Source: Anammoximicrobium sp032229885
GTDB taxonomy: Bacteria; Planctomycetota; Planctomycetia; Pirellulales; Pirellulaceae
NCBI GenBank assembly: GCA_032229885.1
Contig: JAVYAJ010000317.1
Span: forward strand, 1-33,276
Direction: 5' to 3'
DNA: 33,276 nucleotides
Positions 30,801-31,702 of this stretch are shown in pieces. Position 1 is the first letter of the stretch. The number at the start of each line of letters is the position of its first letter. The notes under the pieces are model-generated. The model was given only the letters and a program-made list of their open reading frames with translations, was not told where the DNA came from and made no database searches. The position numbers and the translations under genes are program-made.

Positions 30801-31702
30801 TCGACCGAGGCGTTGGCTCGGCGCTGCAGCGGGATCTGAACCTGACCAAGGATGGGACATTCGAAGTCGCTGTCCCGCCGGGCTACTACGCCGTCAAGCT
30901 GTGGCTGGGCGATCTGGGCAACGCGGCGCACGATCAGGTGTCCGTGTTCATCGAAGATCGACCGTTCGGCGAGAATCTGCAGACCGGTCCGCAGACGATG
31001 CGCGTGCTGGATTACGGGGCGAACTACGAGCTGTTCGTGTCCGACGGCAAGCTGACGATCCGCTTCAAGGACTTGGGCGGCAGCGATCCGCTGGCAGCGA
31101 TCGCCGGGCTGGCCGTCACGGCGCTGACGCCCGCGGCGTGGCCGTCGGCCGACGTGAACCGCGACGGTGCGGTCACTCCGCTCGATGCTCTGCAGGTGAT
31201 CAACTTCTTGAATCTCCACGGCCCCAGCAGCACAGCGCTGGCGGGCGTCGACGACGCGTTCTACGACGTGAACCGAGACGGTTGGATCACGCCGCTCGAC
31301 GTGCTATTGGTGATCGCCGAGTTGAATGCCGCTGCGCAGCTTTCCGGCGAGGGTGAGGGCGACGTCAGCCCGTCGATGCCGCCCGTTCCCCTGACCATTC
31401 CGAACGCCGCAATAGGGCCGAGCGAGCCCGCGATCGTCCGGGCTTTTGACGCCGGCGATGGCGACACGGTTTCGGTGCTCGACGCGCTGGCCGAAGCCAA
31501 CGCCCGCCAGGCGATGGCGCTGGCCGCGAGCCAACCCGACAACGCGCACTCGCGGCTGACCAGACGGATGATCGACTCGCACGACGCCGTGTTCGGACGC
31601 TGGGACGACGAATTGGATCTCGATTCGATCTGGGGTGCGCGGGACGCTGAGGCCGGCGATTACGTCGGCGCAGCCTTGCTAGGCGCCGGCCACAAGACAT
31701 GA
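815..31702 (+). CDS. Giant LEPR-XLL / RTX / beta-strand-repeat / dockerin-like surface protein
   Basis: One open frame of 10,295 codons. The first ~35 residues are basic, followed by LLLEPLEPRQMLS (35-47), the LEPR-XLL motif typical of planctomycete exported proteins; no classical signal peptide is visible. In rough residue order: beta-rich N-terminal part 48-245; RTX blocks mixed with flagellin-IN-like units 246-1509; beta-strand repeats about 1530-5990 and 6360-6690; YYV-type modules about 5990-6360; a largely non-repetitive beta-rich part to about 8045; three Calx-beta-like units to about 8430; RTX with inserts about 8690-9810; Ig-like 9843-9950; malectin-like 9953-10105; dockerin-like 10110-10175; then a tail. 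I count only about eight cysteines, which fits an extracellular protein. No enzyme domain was recognised. The likely role is a calcium-stabilised adhesin, matrix component or scaffold, inferred from domains only. The frame is intact over nearly 31 kb, so selection appears to maintain it. Confidence 0.93.
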   Translation: MMVRAHSANDVFSPARSTRRRPKCRPERRSQRRRLLLEPLEPRQMLSLSARLSAGGDEAFFEGGDAHDQLFLRANASQKLEFSLDGQSYTSALDGGTLSLATNVAITVTLGAGDDRLTVASSLIDLLAAHGGTVVFSGEDGINTLAGPDADNAWMVTGQGVGTLDAVVQFSGVGILVGGPQNDVYRLQADDALGALTIDEAAGGTDTLDFSATTHGVRIDLSDPTAQIVNGNLTLTLTSGQTFENLIGGDGDDTLTGNELDNVITGGRGDDELTGGVGDDTYVFAAGWGSDTIKEMPGSETGEGADTFDFSAVTADLAVTIHADGTFAMAAGGDTLTGENVERLIGGSGVNSLDYTAYGRGVTVDLRSGQATNFVFVQGFQNVTGSAYDDTLIGDDRANVLLGGDGDDTLGGNGGEDTLRGGPGFDTLVESRDVDFTLTDTRLIANGGGIVGSETDVLDGFERAQLTGGPSPNKLDASAFSGTVTLDGGSTVLLSWLNGGLGVRTSDEETTSLLGHESDTLLSSLNNGAGIRTASGPDFRIVLTDGRTADVSVTAGMTVQALLDAMTAAVDAVEENRLTVSVDAETGDALTLTDTLDAGGDLRVEPLNGSLAAADLGILGTGVGSILCGTPITDISADLRVMLSDGTPVYVDLTGARSVAQVIDLFARAHPGLRAAINAAGTGLDVMDSLAGGGNLSVVALNTSLAAGDLGIVGIGTGSVLHGASIVTGDIRLDGRLDHDELIGTAGDDILTGGGGNDTIVGGGGTDTLVESRDADFVLTDTELRIGTTQTYSLTGISRAILTGGPSANLLDASAFTQGSVTLVGGDGDDTLRGGGGDDFLTGGEGIDSLDGGPGIDTVVERGNSRFLLADTSLDMGEGTDETVVVQLDSAVVGGRFTLTFDGRTTAPISYDAGAYEVKSRLVGLGNLGEDDIYIIRSQTADSWTITFRGNASGKDQPDLAAASLDLVGGGVSARVTQQGALGVNALAHIERADLTGGGGGNLMDASAFHGAVVLRGGEGNDTLIGGPGDDTLEGGPGDDRLTGNGGNDTLDGGDGRDTLVESRDVNFVLTNTALTVTGSGIAGSEVDALSGFEQAELTGGDSDNTLDALAFTGLAGGTELKLLNGGAGIRTTAGVVVNLTGLENTTPLAVLNNGAGVRTVAGDDLRITLTDGLTVDVDLSDDMTLADALHRIQETARAIAGDRLSATLDTAGTAIVLKDSTAAGGDLRVAALNGSLAAADLGLLGTGTGATLQGQTISDGARDIRVTLTDGAVVDIELSGLTTLQQALDAITAAHPALTAQLDATATALRISDTAGGAGQLQVAERNGGHAAADLGILGVAPLATPASLTGSSIGTARVVLDGRAGDDTLIGSPGDDVLVGGPGRDSLSGGAGTDTVRESRDADFTLTDTSLMIGADGADTLDGIEQADLSGGSSANTLDASSFTLGPVILRTGGGYDTLKGGAQNDTFLVDVTGLEPPTSASDVAHQITIDLGGGADNEVIIEGVGSILTAEDMWWTRIVGGGPARYTFRSVATTDAQASYVADNTMEIVGTLLAPGQNITFEAETIRVTGGTIDTSAMTAGDITLKAQHIVVDEGAQLLAEGSAGGRSGKISLQAIDNRAIWTSGFANVDIITTDVTIGDATIRGGDVEILAVADSQKILLPSDFGDNSIAQLLGSKVLGGIVQATEALSAFVGVAVSKSTAHITIDSRETRPATIVADNFTAWSSAKIYTNAAPISQSFGLAVGVGITDSAVTIGNARVTTAHDATVRATTDHIIDVVSDASPLALGFAWGTGVSVLVSNAAAHIESNAEFDVGRDLFVQADTVDRNRTMGRSTVGADGRIGMAVAVSVETGETTAWLDGRADVGRNVAVTAKQKRLPIEANKTFVLPSYVSGTAAAAGVGTNSTGELLDDLKKTITDSISSRVKAGASKLVGVVKSLVGQEDQKTPPATTASRPPFQLAGSAAVSIDFNHVSARVGDGAVAGPRAVVRAGGSLDVRAVVETRPDVTATSSSQGSGETKDSTGTVTVSGTAKAGVSLAFAVGLSDNQTDAYLAGNATVDAGGAIHVWADTLNAIDRSSTYGSNLVAPLRDENRQATYDTSSGTQTLYGGNTVDVPEGYAAGGEPGTYKYIGPDGAALDLGAEDYTDTLKWESANLAVDAGLTFFRTLTTYLDSSFGVDSNLVDSWSQASATGHSKLSVAGAITVLLLNHRAHAVIQAGAQVNQDLALRSDAQTVAVRATSDNDAINLGGNFQTPSPASLVGSAGSYRSWTLFHKGNITDFTPAGVGGADTRGAVGVTAAVYRYAGDVQARIEDDVHLYADSLHVDADNRVLGVAIGASGGASADFGFNGAILYQGVDNTTIAQIDDRAVIVVGDKSVVDADGTDRGASLVVEATDTSNVVTVAGSLAVSQRIGIGASAAINDIRRRTEAFVGNRFDEDADLGGGSVTVGGPVLIDAENDGLQATFSVAGAITRKNPKPQENVSAGAALGVALNMGRDSVRAYVHHATVFAAGDVVLRAQAASTVVGVGIGGALAVSDGSAVSVAGGVATSVLHNLAEAFIADGSVTSQTGDLTLAASDAGTIVSVGGSVAFVWSRSASPDGKAISIGFSLALNDVGADDGDGVRAFIDSAQVHAGGNVSLTAAYTPQILAIAASGSGSGSPNAAGGLNVAGAGAIAINTVANTVEAFSVDVDLVAATDLELRATDAPQIKAIAGALAAAGVGGAGGGKVVAIGAAVAVNTLDDTVRAALDASTVQVGRDLNVSAIRDDSILAVAVGLSGAGSGSTAGDLAISGAGSASSNILHHQTDATASDSTVTAGGAVLIQAADASSITADAGAAAIGVATGGSSKLIAIGLSLAVNEIDSAIRATVQQTTVASDSLALDAHSTQKIDALTLAGALTVATGGGVSFGGAGSGSGNVLRTTIEAVIDSSSVTTTGDVSVDADDDSQIDADAGSAALAVTLNGTNNAFAVAAGAAAATNEITGQTRAVITDSTVQAGGSVSVQADSTAAIDANTFGFAGALAAGDSGAVALAGAGSGSGNFIAETITARIVRSTVTADERVSVTADDASTIDALAGSAAVSIAVGSGSNVGVGLGLAITVNEIENEVAAGIDDSDVVAGGALTLAATSTSAIEAIPFGAALAVAAGGDKPTLSVGATGATAKNTVSNTIRATLEDSAPSTVNTVTAATVSLSATDDATIHAYATAGSVAVAASGDGLAVSGAVGVGVALNTISDRTDAKIDHVAVTTTGDVALEATSAAEIRAVTSAVSVGFSGAAGSGSVSLTASVSYAENQVANTVEAVIAAADVNAGGDVGLTALDQTTIHSDVVAAAVSASFSSSALAGALAVDVVYARNTVANTTRAVVEEGAAVNVAGDFAASARSTSQISAVGVAASLSIAASSGSLSLSGAGTGAVVNNAISNTIVAGVTDGSTGDVQGAVSITATDQATISADVIAASASIAGGNTAVSLAIAVSTADNVIDNATRALIADSSVDGGGSLRVTADATADIDVTGVAAAISIAGGTGSLALGVSVTVALVSNTVDGAVEALISGADGRERSVVTAAGPITISATNASDISAVTGSVATTVSVAGGSLSISAVVAAAVADNAIGTAVTAGIRNASVSAAASGVDLDARSQMTVQAVTFAASISVSGSGSAAGSFSGAGAQADNTLTGATQAVIDAGSLVEADGDITVDASDSSGIDSHVVSGSVSVSASGSVALSFAISVTLAENTIGGSTSASISGSSVQTSNGSIDVSAVGANTIDAVAVAASVSVAGSGTFSLSGAGAGAWAKNSSTNRISALIVDSAATAPLGSVSLSASDTSDITADVASAAASVAASGSAAVSIALAVTLAENSIGSSIIASIDPSTVTAGGSINVSATAGNTIDALAAAISVSIAGSGSFSLSGAGSGSHAKNTTTNAVEASIVDSTVNAGDEVTVIATDTSRITSDNAAVSASVAGGGTGAVSLDIAVSLADNAIGGLTLATIDGSTVTAADTATVHAVADMTILATAAASGVSIAGDGVFSLSGAGSGSHAKNTTTNAVEASIHNGSVVDSSGDVTVSASDTSTITATLVSASISAAGSGGGAVSVSIAVTLAENTIGGTTLATIDGATVHARGGAVNVSALGDQEITATSVSASIDISGSGTVSLSGAGTGAVAHNTTTNAIEASIVDSAVDANGDVTLLARNPSSISATLVSAAVSVVASGGVAAGVAIAVTEATNDIGGATVAAIRASEVQTPGAVSLTALAESTITAHGVAVGLAVGGSGGVSVSGAGTGVVARNTLTNTIETTITAGSDVDAGGDVTLDATDRSAIDATLAAASVAASGSGGAAINVAIAVSTAENNFGTVTRAAIDGSEVTSTAGGVALTALSAGSLTALGVGVGVSAGGSGGFSLQGSAGGSVARTNTTNVTEAVIVGDSIVVAGGGAVTLTATDETEIDVDVVGISISAGAGSVSVSLVVSSAVATTDVSGIVRAEIGSSSVNAADDVVVAARADSTVDATGRGVSITVSAAAGCAVSGAGAGADVSNTIGQQVEAVILDSDAADGQSITAGGEVEVKAADNMHVTAGALAASASIAVAFGPAVAIAVSAALAENALAGVTRARIGKSRVRALGGQVNVDATSTSVVEATPDAYAIAGAISLSSISAAGAGAGASATNTVTRTIEAAIDDGSDVTASTVVTVEAHDNSDAVASVDSVALSLGLVGASIGVGLATNTMAAATVAHVSDSAVTAEGGAIRIAADATQDVAADASVVAITAALGLAGAGGHAVTDLDSTVEAFAHNAALTASGNLFIDADSTHTARANTFGLGTALGFAVSMMISEASVGGATRAFLDGTTTITADSAVQITADSTASALPDATSISVGLINDAVAELDASVDRVTEAYVGARAATVPDAPTSLIIGGLDLLIAATSTYTADASPVGLSFGLLGANATTRSAADIAGTTRAYVGENSDVAASRLDVQATSSETATADNVTAAIGGVVAASEATSRAAVASAVEAFIGAVGSQQAADVGTAIDVGTNAVTVVADSKMSAVADISAVTGSGILSVGIYQPTATVSGATSAYVRDGVALQAGTLDVSAGRLGGSDRVVNKAEAKASTIGISLGGVGQNLEAVAQTTGVIEAYLGAPDVVLAGGRPGAVIAVTGGSNTLRISARGDIDAIARTEGGAGALGVTAGIYKPTATAGGDTRAFVGGGADLRTANVKLTADADALADAKLSNVSVAGLAEVAGISPTATTTNNVEAYVGRNADASQDSLIEIDVRNIDGSGRGAIDAVATGRTVAQAESTGLDIAGLVGVSVTEAVAVMAGKTRAYVGKATHLTAGAVNLAASEATAQANATVSDGSGAGIADVNVLQARATASRITETFVGQRSIVDLGGAALTAAAMTDTGKALADAEVNAVSAAGIASINTLKTTATVGDGSDPSSATRAYIDDGAEVTAGDVQLNATAKIDVAANVSSTGVGGIAEITTTEINAKSAHHTAAYVGDAVTLRLSGSLQAVADATATASPLSNTLGVAGGVSFGKTTITTEIGSDTSAWIGKGSADVQHPSSITATSIRLLAQAHHTASAASTGGGGALLARITSLDAQAKDTGSVNVRIGAAKGDGTPTGTTIVTTVGGIDADADLVSDVSSTSRATGFGLAAAGDVTSTARNESSANARIGDDLDVSSAGFFDMQASLIGKAVGAATGTNGGGVAVGTSKAIVDFNATVDFSTGAGGRIAARDSVNLTALLNHTGSRFLRAEADERGAIGSANNVDGGLVAVDKAKIDVDANSSLTLTVARGLSLTSQQGDVNISARHANEAFAAASTDSGGVVRVSSATVAASANGATTVKFEGDVDNGSNAAAQNINVDALAIAATSSAMSSNGGGLANFSSGSATSDTTHTLCTTFAGPGSVMRVGGNIIGTANLITDADSAGRSSGGGAISDSRVKTAATANGTVDFVVGDSARIEAAGDVILTAQHGGEGVDISDGTIVGSKANDPTGPSPAAGNYVDFGAPHRLSDGSVITFTGSNQGGLKQDKQYSAIVRDTNTIYLGSKFGSSQVDPTRDEITIPNHSFEDGDRVRYYSNASDVIDGLANGAMYQVKVIDQNTIKLQTVGFVEVADSFSRSDVSSNAIGGANPFANGDVVTYRPAEAREFVSSFVDAAINTDPENFSTSEDTANTGRIYLPSHGFSNGQPVIYHATGTPTISLNGGGNLVDGATYYVVNGGAYNGNLGAAYGVDSNYIRLARTFADTQGYIDDKGTSDEADDVYVPPKILDLAYDDDASSQSVRHSLLGVGEQAIGGLTPGRSYYVVQRTATSYQLANSPDGTPVSLTLDGNTGAGTHRFVKEAIDLGDSGPSGNQVLVVDITSDAISGAFDGIGGAAGFSTPSSADGTVNSSAGGGSGGIFNNEGADTSAAHTVATNMTVTGGAHIRGANVTLATESRMAAVANADGGGGGGISLDEADATAAGTNTSTISVGAGAQIEAVNDLTVAANLTSYVASDGESSGYGVGSGASGDARSDLRFGVQQTIDGNLQAGRALNIANRTDSNADANAEAYGGGLGVSTGVSATAIIAAASGFAGAQVSVGDDADLNARSVAITSDVVRQRANAGTNTTAGGAGGAANAYSTATIGSDNKVVLEDGAHVVGSDSILVQARYSQTDNRANAKSRLYAIGGSTRANATAEIANRSKVEGHWEAVLETKRLDVDALDYNVNNSRNRDPGGAYIGPAHRGGDFANELVRDIFWESHVIFLGPPNPELVIGADGRIEAINNVDVLGIDGETVGTDLSGLSEINVADLVYGNAGVAEFSANNISGSPSRIWGNHALFEVRRAWDSVKLINKSDRDLRINLIDPIAPFGTADAATVDVRLNTIYDASPETTDNQSLNPNVAGNTFEFDILNRFPRTVIEIRQQPPGPAERQLVLDGRIENPIGVTLLENERGNIGTGLDAEAEVIRTNEFYVNADSGDVGYTPLAGTVDDDTGRRPLTVELVRFRGIDGAPPNNPTDALYALVVKDDDGNDVILNVDRVLSNRLYAPRVQIDAAQDVALDLSAFDRAEATLGGAVNIVIDRITAGDDVDIVVNDTRQGNDTAEQAGGIRVNLYTPPSNTPIPSTSGNPQSGSYLAHFRPDKTPPDYANILRAFRASTYIEVDSQYTFSQVRAGDDIDIGHVNGDALGGEPRHYATTSIGGTPYGASIAMDPTPATVIDLVVNTDAAWAGGSPSPDGIAQIFLTTNGQILVTELVGDMLVGHIHSTAGDVELVSPERILDADKMPTVDVTGRNITLTAGTGGLVGGIGVPDVPHPNNPNPADPGNLGGFLEINVDRNALGGLLAAHDIAGSDTAGIFLDELLGDMPVGRVESVADVSLRTVDGSILDANAGGAGDAAADVLGRSIAIDANGVGRSIGDPSSGKDLDLDSSRGADGEVALEATGHIYVTEADAYLRLLLAHASTGDIRITVRETALGTDEDLELVGAGNARFAESNTRLPGQDPDAPRVVSHGLILAEAGWVLLRVGDGVRLDANSAIVAAQTIDIYGDYGNADPGYGTTMILRGQIIAGAVVTPGDPLGSFAADTDSGAYQTNIWGHHDADTFQFGDPSGAAGGTNWGSAGYIYLGSNTRVHGNEDLNSADDDGEDRLVVYYLQDMAVAVHTLTLDGQADTDRYEVYATGSQAAPREYIINVLDTGAPDDGADTLSIYGADSAANGPDDPTDDIFLLRRMQFIPHERAERPALVAVLHGTLDQARASDPDHDPSVRPQQVQRIQYDAHINGRLEVFGLGGRDYFVVDDNSAITTLDGGAGYDTFQIGQVFGPLVDPDGRIAFDLNAAPYDDFSAWMIRTTRGFLSPGPTFPLTAQGGSGDDAFIVYSNHAPLRLEGDAGNDEFAVRSFALADEFGAPLIARSTTDRVDILPGEGDDVVEYNVNAPVSIDGGAGFDKVVVLGTEFEDDFVISEKGVFGSGVNVQFANVEVVEVDGLEGDDEFFVIGTPFGTATRIIGGLGSDSFNIMGDVTEPIVSLDLEGRSGVISHRIQSADEEYNGLLAPGVGLNIADPVHGKVVIDESGGSTTVREGGPTDQDAYTVRLASPPAAVVYVTVSAARSSSDEASAGGDSIWLRTVDDPTDFRRPVLVDGVAELRPIRAVVLRFDAINWDVPQTVFVKAADDGLSEGERVVVISHSTYSADAAFDAAAVRNVEVKILDDDQPDVLLLPTDGRTRVLEGDLTTVPTQGIADTYDIVLSKAPAGTVTVALTFDAQQLILTSADALGRFDPVAGTVTFDASNWDQPVTITVAAVRDSLREDPRNTVIRHTVSSTDPTFIVPDRLLDVEVLDDSTAGVVVVESDGVTQLVDGDLAGDSYSLRLTKAPTAPVTISLLNDGQTRFSSADPRFQAAVGDEPPYVTFTPTDWYIPVVIQVVANPAYVPDGGSQTLKRFPVQPHLLGSLRGPLEIDGGPRGSRALTTAVILPGERNAPFLGIGAQPPEELQIDVLNVCDDSSGQDQVGTLTAVNLSGFGMAADLVFPGTTAFGEPNVFPGGITYGKIVPATGQPRTNIEVLNILLGTGNDTLTIESTLRTEAVHGGLTVIHGGGNRYLTDAAGNYVDRAGHVVDASDKVIGGDTLIVHGGGGPQSPLILFGDTSEDGRWYAGDPAAASEAIFGDRPFPGPLNETHFEFPLANPFQHDGDDVIIACGVHYPAGAPVGIVASGGPGNDWICGTSAGDHLFGAAGDDTILGQGGQDHIYGDSHFNIDVFTRELTVVTTGPAGRDTLFGDGGDGIDEGDGANDIVFGDHGIIIQTPDTLRILTTGEVICAETTNPNVGDSDVIFGGDGDDVLFGGLGSDYIGLDRSLVRLQPEAGRDYILGDHGLARFDPTGGVNRLVRIESTDPLLGNADWIDAGEDEDVVFGGTGGDFLWGGDGHDILLGDHGLFDWALPPAQNFVSIFIGPNQGAGDDTIHGGDGDDFILGQQGADTLYGDAGEDDITGGHNVLFGDDTGDWIDGGADADVVLGDNGAITRDVIGMFPPVWERYPGPFPDVIRHVQRFDDVDLVAGDDVIYGSGGQDILHGQRGDDWLDGGDDDDELMGELGDDTLWGGAGNDILIADVGYVYRAINADGTARLNTNGSHHRDVYLEEVGMLIGQVPLAVTPLRTSEPQLAELLVRSDLLLLSGGYEADGSRRRQPGTQAWDTALLAVDLAPANNDVLDGGDGEDVLFGQRGNDTLAGGAGNDTIFGDSATNLTPILTDLPHVLNGVRLIAIAPGITNPVALEPFGTASLLPITLRPEVLGLNQPYFDDFTAANVLPEMLPDMTPAMVREFGLVQSVQRTGDGPLQVLAAIVPDVVAQADVLSGSDTIDGGAGDDLLVGDHGTIYSPVVSGLAELDAAALNAQDALTLALHSLRTLGIDYDHLRHDRLGVSEPHDLVYGADQIDGGAGNDIVIGDEGLVIASFLTGLPVAESQFVEAALQMQARLSDLRQAALDLDSVVFEAHSRVLTQWLAGGSEPEPRVDHDHHRLLVGNDTLAGGDGDDLVIGDQGTLVTPLVTGVTFDLLPLGLPLTEATWTAAQAALSQQAAARAAELAAHAQQDRDLGSLIIAPTDLARMVWDYDFALVIGNDTIHGDADDDVLVGDFGLLVVPVAALAPSSTDAVRQLGYDARTLVLDVAAFLARRHHTYNDNALDARYDHPHYAHRGGAAQAVSLQAGNDTLYGDDGDDYLLGDALALVATFLADRPDEPFLQPDPEALRGYLWREQWELANHYYYAGHGSQISEDVLWGGDGNDRLYGQHRNDQVYGEDGDDLVYGGDGEADIVDGGPGVNDVRVRGDDWPNLGELTALQSRTYFVVAGAVGNELQRMAASPLPLTVTLSQAAGQADPAATGPIRFTAVFSAAVTDFTTADVLVGGTAPGAVVKHVAALDSDGRIFEIVIGGMTGRGSVVVTIPAGVVSSINGQGNLASFSLDNEVAYVPPQWQFDFGTSVSPVEPGYTRVTPATVYTDAAGFGWTAGQISSVDRGVGSALQRDLNLTKDGTFEVAVPPGYYAVKLWLGDLGNAAHDQVSVFIEDRPFGENLQTGPQTMRVLDYGANYELFVSDGKLTIRFKDLGGSDPLAAIAGLAVTALTPAAWPSADVNRDGAVTPLDALQVINFLNLHGPSSTALAGVDDAFYDVNRDGWITPLDVLLVIAELNAAAQLSGEGEGDVSPSMPPVPLTIPNAAIGPSEPAIVRAFDAGDGDTVSVLDALAEANARQAMALAASQPDNAHSRLTRRMIDSHDAVFGRWDDELDLDSIWGARDAEAGDYVGAALLGAGHKT
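917..955 (+). other. LEPR-XLL N-terminal sorting motif
   Basis: This encodes LLLEPLEPRQMLS at residues 35-47, directly after a strongly basic stretch (RRRP, RPERRSQRRR). The motif is known from large planctomycete proteins and is thought to act in export or processing, although its mechanism is unestablished. Its presence supports the start near 815 and the planctomycete assignment. Confidence 0.85.
2287..2999 (+). repeat. Flagellin/FliD IN-motif-like units, block 1
   Basis: These units follow the pattern LNNGAGIRT, then DFRIVLTDG, a short VDVxLS-like strand, a helix-like segment (VQALLDAMTA), a TxDALTLTDT strand, GGDLRVEPLNGSLAAADLG, and a GTG turn. This resembles the flagellin hook IN motif of FliD/flagellin, which forms small beta-rich protrusions. 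About two complete units and one partial unit are visible. The family assignment is by eye. Confidence 0.5.
4168..4885 (+). repeat. Flagellin/FliD IN-motif-like units, block 2
   Basis: A second set has the same pattern as the block at 2287-2999: LNGGAGIRT, LNNGAGVRT, DLRITLTDG, then GGDLRVAALNGSLAAADLG, a second ITDG-like unit, and AADLGILG at the end. It again sits between RTX clusters. The two blocks are clearly paralogous, which supports a large-scale duplication of the RTX-plus-IN module within the gene. Confidence 0.5.
5400..18780 (+). repeat. Long Ala/Gly/Ser/Thr-rich beta-strand repeat region
   Basis: About 4,460 residues of degenerate repeats. Two alternating half-units of roughly 60 residues can be read between about 10,000 and 14,500. 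One contains NTIGGxTxAxI, a GxIxVSA strand and SGSGxFSLSGAGSG. The other contains NTTTNAVEASIVDS, GDVTVxAxDTSxITA and SVAxSGxGAVSxxIAVTLAE. Measured between equivalent points, the paired period is 366-369 bp (122-123 residues). The alternating short hydrophobic strands and glycine turns suggest a beta-solenoid or filamentous stalk. Similar repeats occur in very large bacterial adhesins. From about 15,500 the units become more diverged. Confidence 0.8.
12539..12976 (+). repeat. Near-identical 72-bp direct repeat in the beta-strand region
   Basis: Positions 12539-12610 and 12905-12976 are 72 bp each and differ at only two positions. They encode FSLSGAGSGSHAKNTTTNA and the following VEASI twice, 366 bp apart. 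Neighbouring units of the same array are far more diverged, so this pair was probably homogenised recently by duplication or gene conversion. Confidence 0.85.
18780..19900 (+). other. Inserted YYV / GLxxGxxY-type modules
   Basis: This segment interrupts the beta-strand repeats with Tyr/Phe-richer modules. Visible elements are HRLSDGSVITF with QYSAIVRDTNTIYL, HSFEDGDRVRY with GAMYQVKVIDQNTIKL, HGFSNGQPVIY with GATYYVVN and YIRLA, and GLTPGRSYYVV with SYQLA. Each unit runs from an H-x-F/L-x-x-G-x-x-V entry strand to a YxV-x-x-x-x-x-xTIxL exit strand. Such units recur in other very large bacterial surface proteins. Their function is unknown to me. Confidence 0.6.
24958..26110 (+). other. Three Calx-beta-like units
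   Basis: Unit 1 (about 24958-25395) has TTVREGGPTDQDAYTVRLASPP and ends in VEVKILDDD. Unit 2 (about 25405-25785) has TRVLEGD, DTYDIVLSKAPAGTVTV, FDASNWDQPVTITVAA and VEVLDD. Unit 3 (about 25795-26060) has SDGVTQLVDGD, DSYSLRLTKAPTAPVTI and FTPTDWYIPVVIQVVA. The acidic DD ends and the EG-xx-DxYxVxLxxxP pattern match Calx-beta-type calcium-binding beta-sandwiches. Unit 3 has lost the acidic end, so it may not bind calcium. Confidence 0.65.
26885..30240 (+). repeat. C-terminal RTX region with GDHG turns
   Basis: Many RTX nonapeptides (GGDGDDVLFGG, GGAGNDTIFGD and similar) occur in groups of two to four. Most groups end in GDHG, GDNG, GDEG, GDQG or GDFG, followed by a non-RTX insert. Inserts near 27130-27600 are short beta-like pieces; those after 28860 are longer and look helical. 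The region should bind many calcium ions and fold outside the cell. Confidence 0.85.
28810..30110 (+). repeat. Tandem modules: RTX pair, GD-x-G turn and helix-like His-rich insert
   Basis: Turns at about 28871 (GDHGTIYSP), 29096 (GDEGLVIAS), 29372 (GDQGTLVTP), 29660 (GDFGLLVVP) and 29929 (GDALALVAT) are spaced 225, 276, 288 and 269 bp apart. Each is followed by a short hydrophobic strand and then a heptad-like, Ala/Leu-rich segment (for example AALSQQAAARAAELAAHAQQ), and then the next GNDT nonapeptide. Several inserts are rich in His (VDHDHHRLL, ARRHHTY, DHPHYAHRGG). I know no named domain matching this. Confidence 0.55.
30340..30670 (+). other. Bacterial Ig-like domain
   Basis: The pattern TVTLSQAAGQADPAATGPIR, FTAVFSAAVTDFTTADVLVGG, IVIGGMTGRGSVVVTIPAG and a closing NGQGNLASFS matches Ig-like beta-sandwich domains common in secreted bacterial proteins. 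It acts as a spacer between the RTX region and the malectin-like domain. Confidence 0.65.
30671..31128 (+). other. Malectin / carbohydrate-binding-like domain
   Basis: The segment opens with WQFDFGTSVSPVEPGYTRV, then GFGWTAGQISSVDRG, LQRDLNLTKDGTFEVAVPPG, YYAVKLWLGDLGNAAHDQVSVFIED and LTIRFKDLGG. This order of strands is shared with malectin-like or CBM-like domains attached to secreted carbohydrate-active proteins. It suggests binding of a polysaccharide near the C terminus, but no ligand can be deduced. Confidence 0.55.
31145..31335 (+). other. Type I dockerin-like calcium-binding pair
   Basis: Two F-hand-like repeats, DVNRDGAVTPLDALQVINFL and DVNRDGWITPLDVLLVIAEL, are separated by about 20 residues. 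Each has the D-x-N-x-D-G loop and the LDxLxVI helix of type I dockerins. In planctomycetes such pairs are frequent at the C terminus of secreted proteins. A cohesin partner is not visible in the window. A third, degenerate copy may follow at 31444-31500. Confidence 0.8.
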
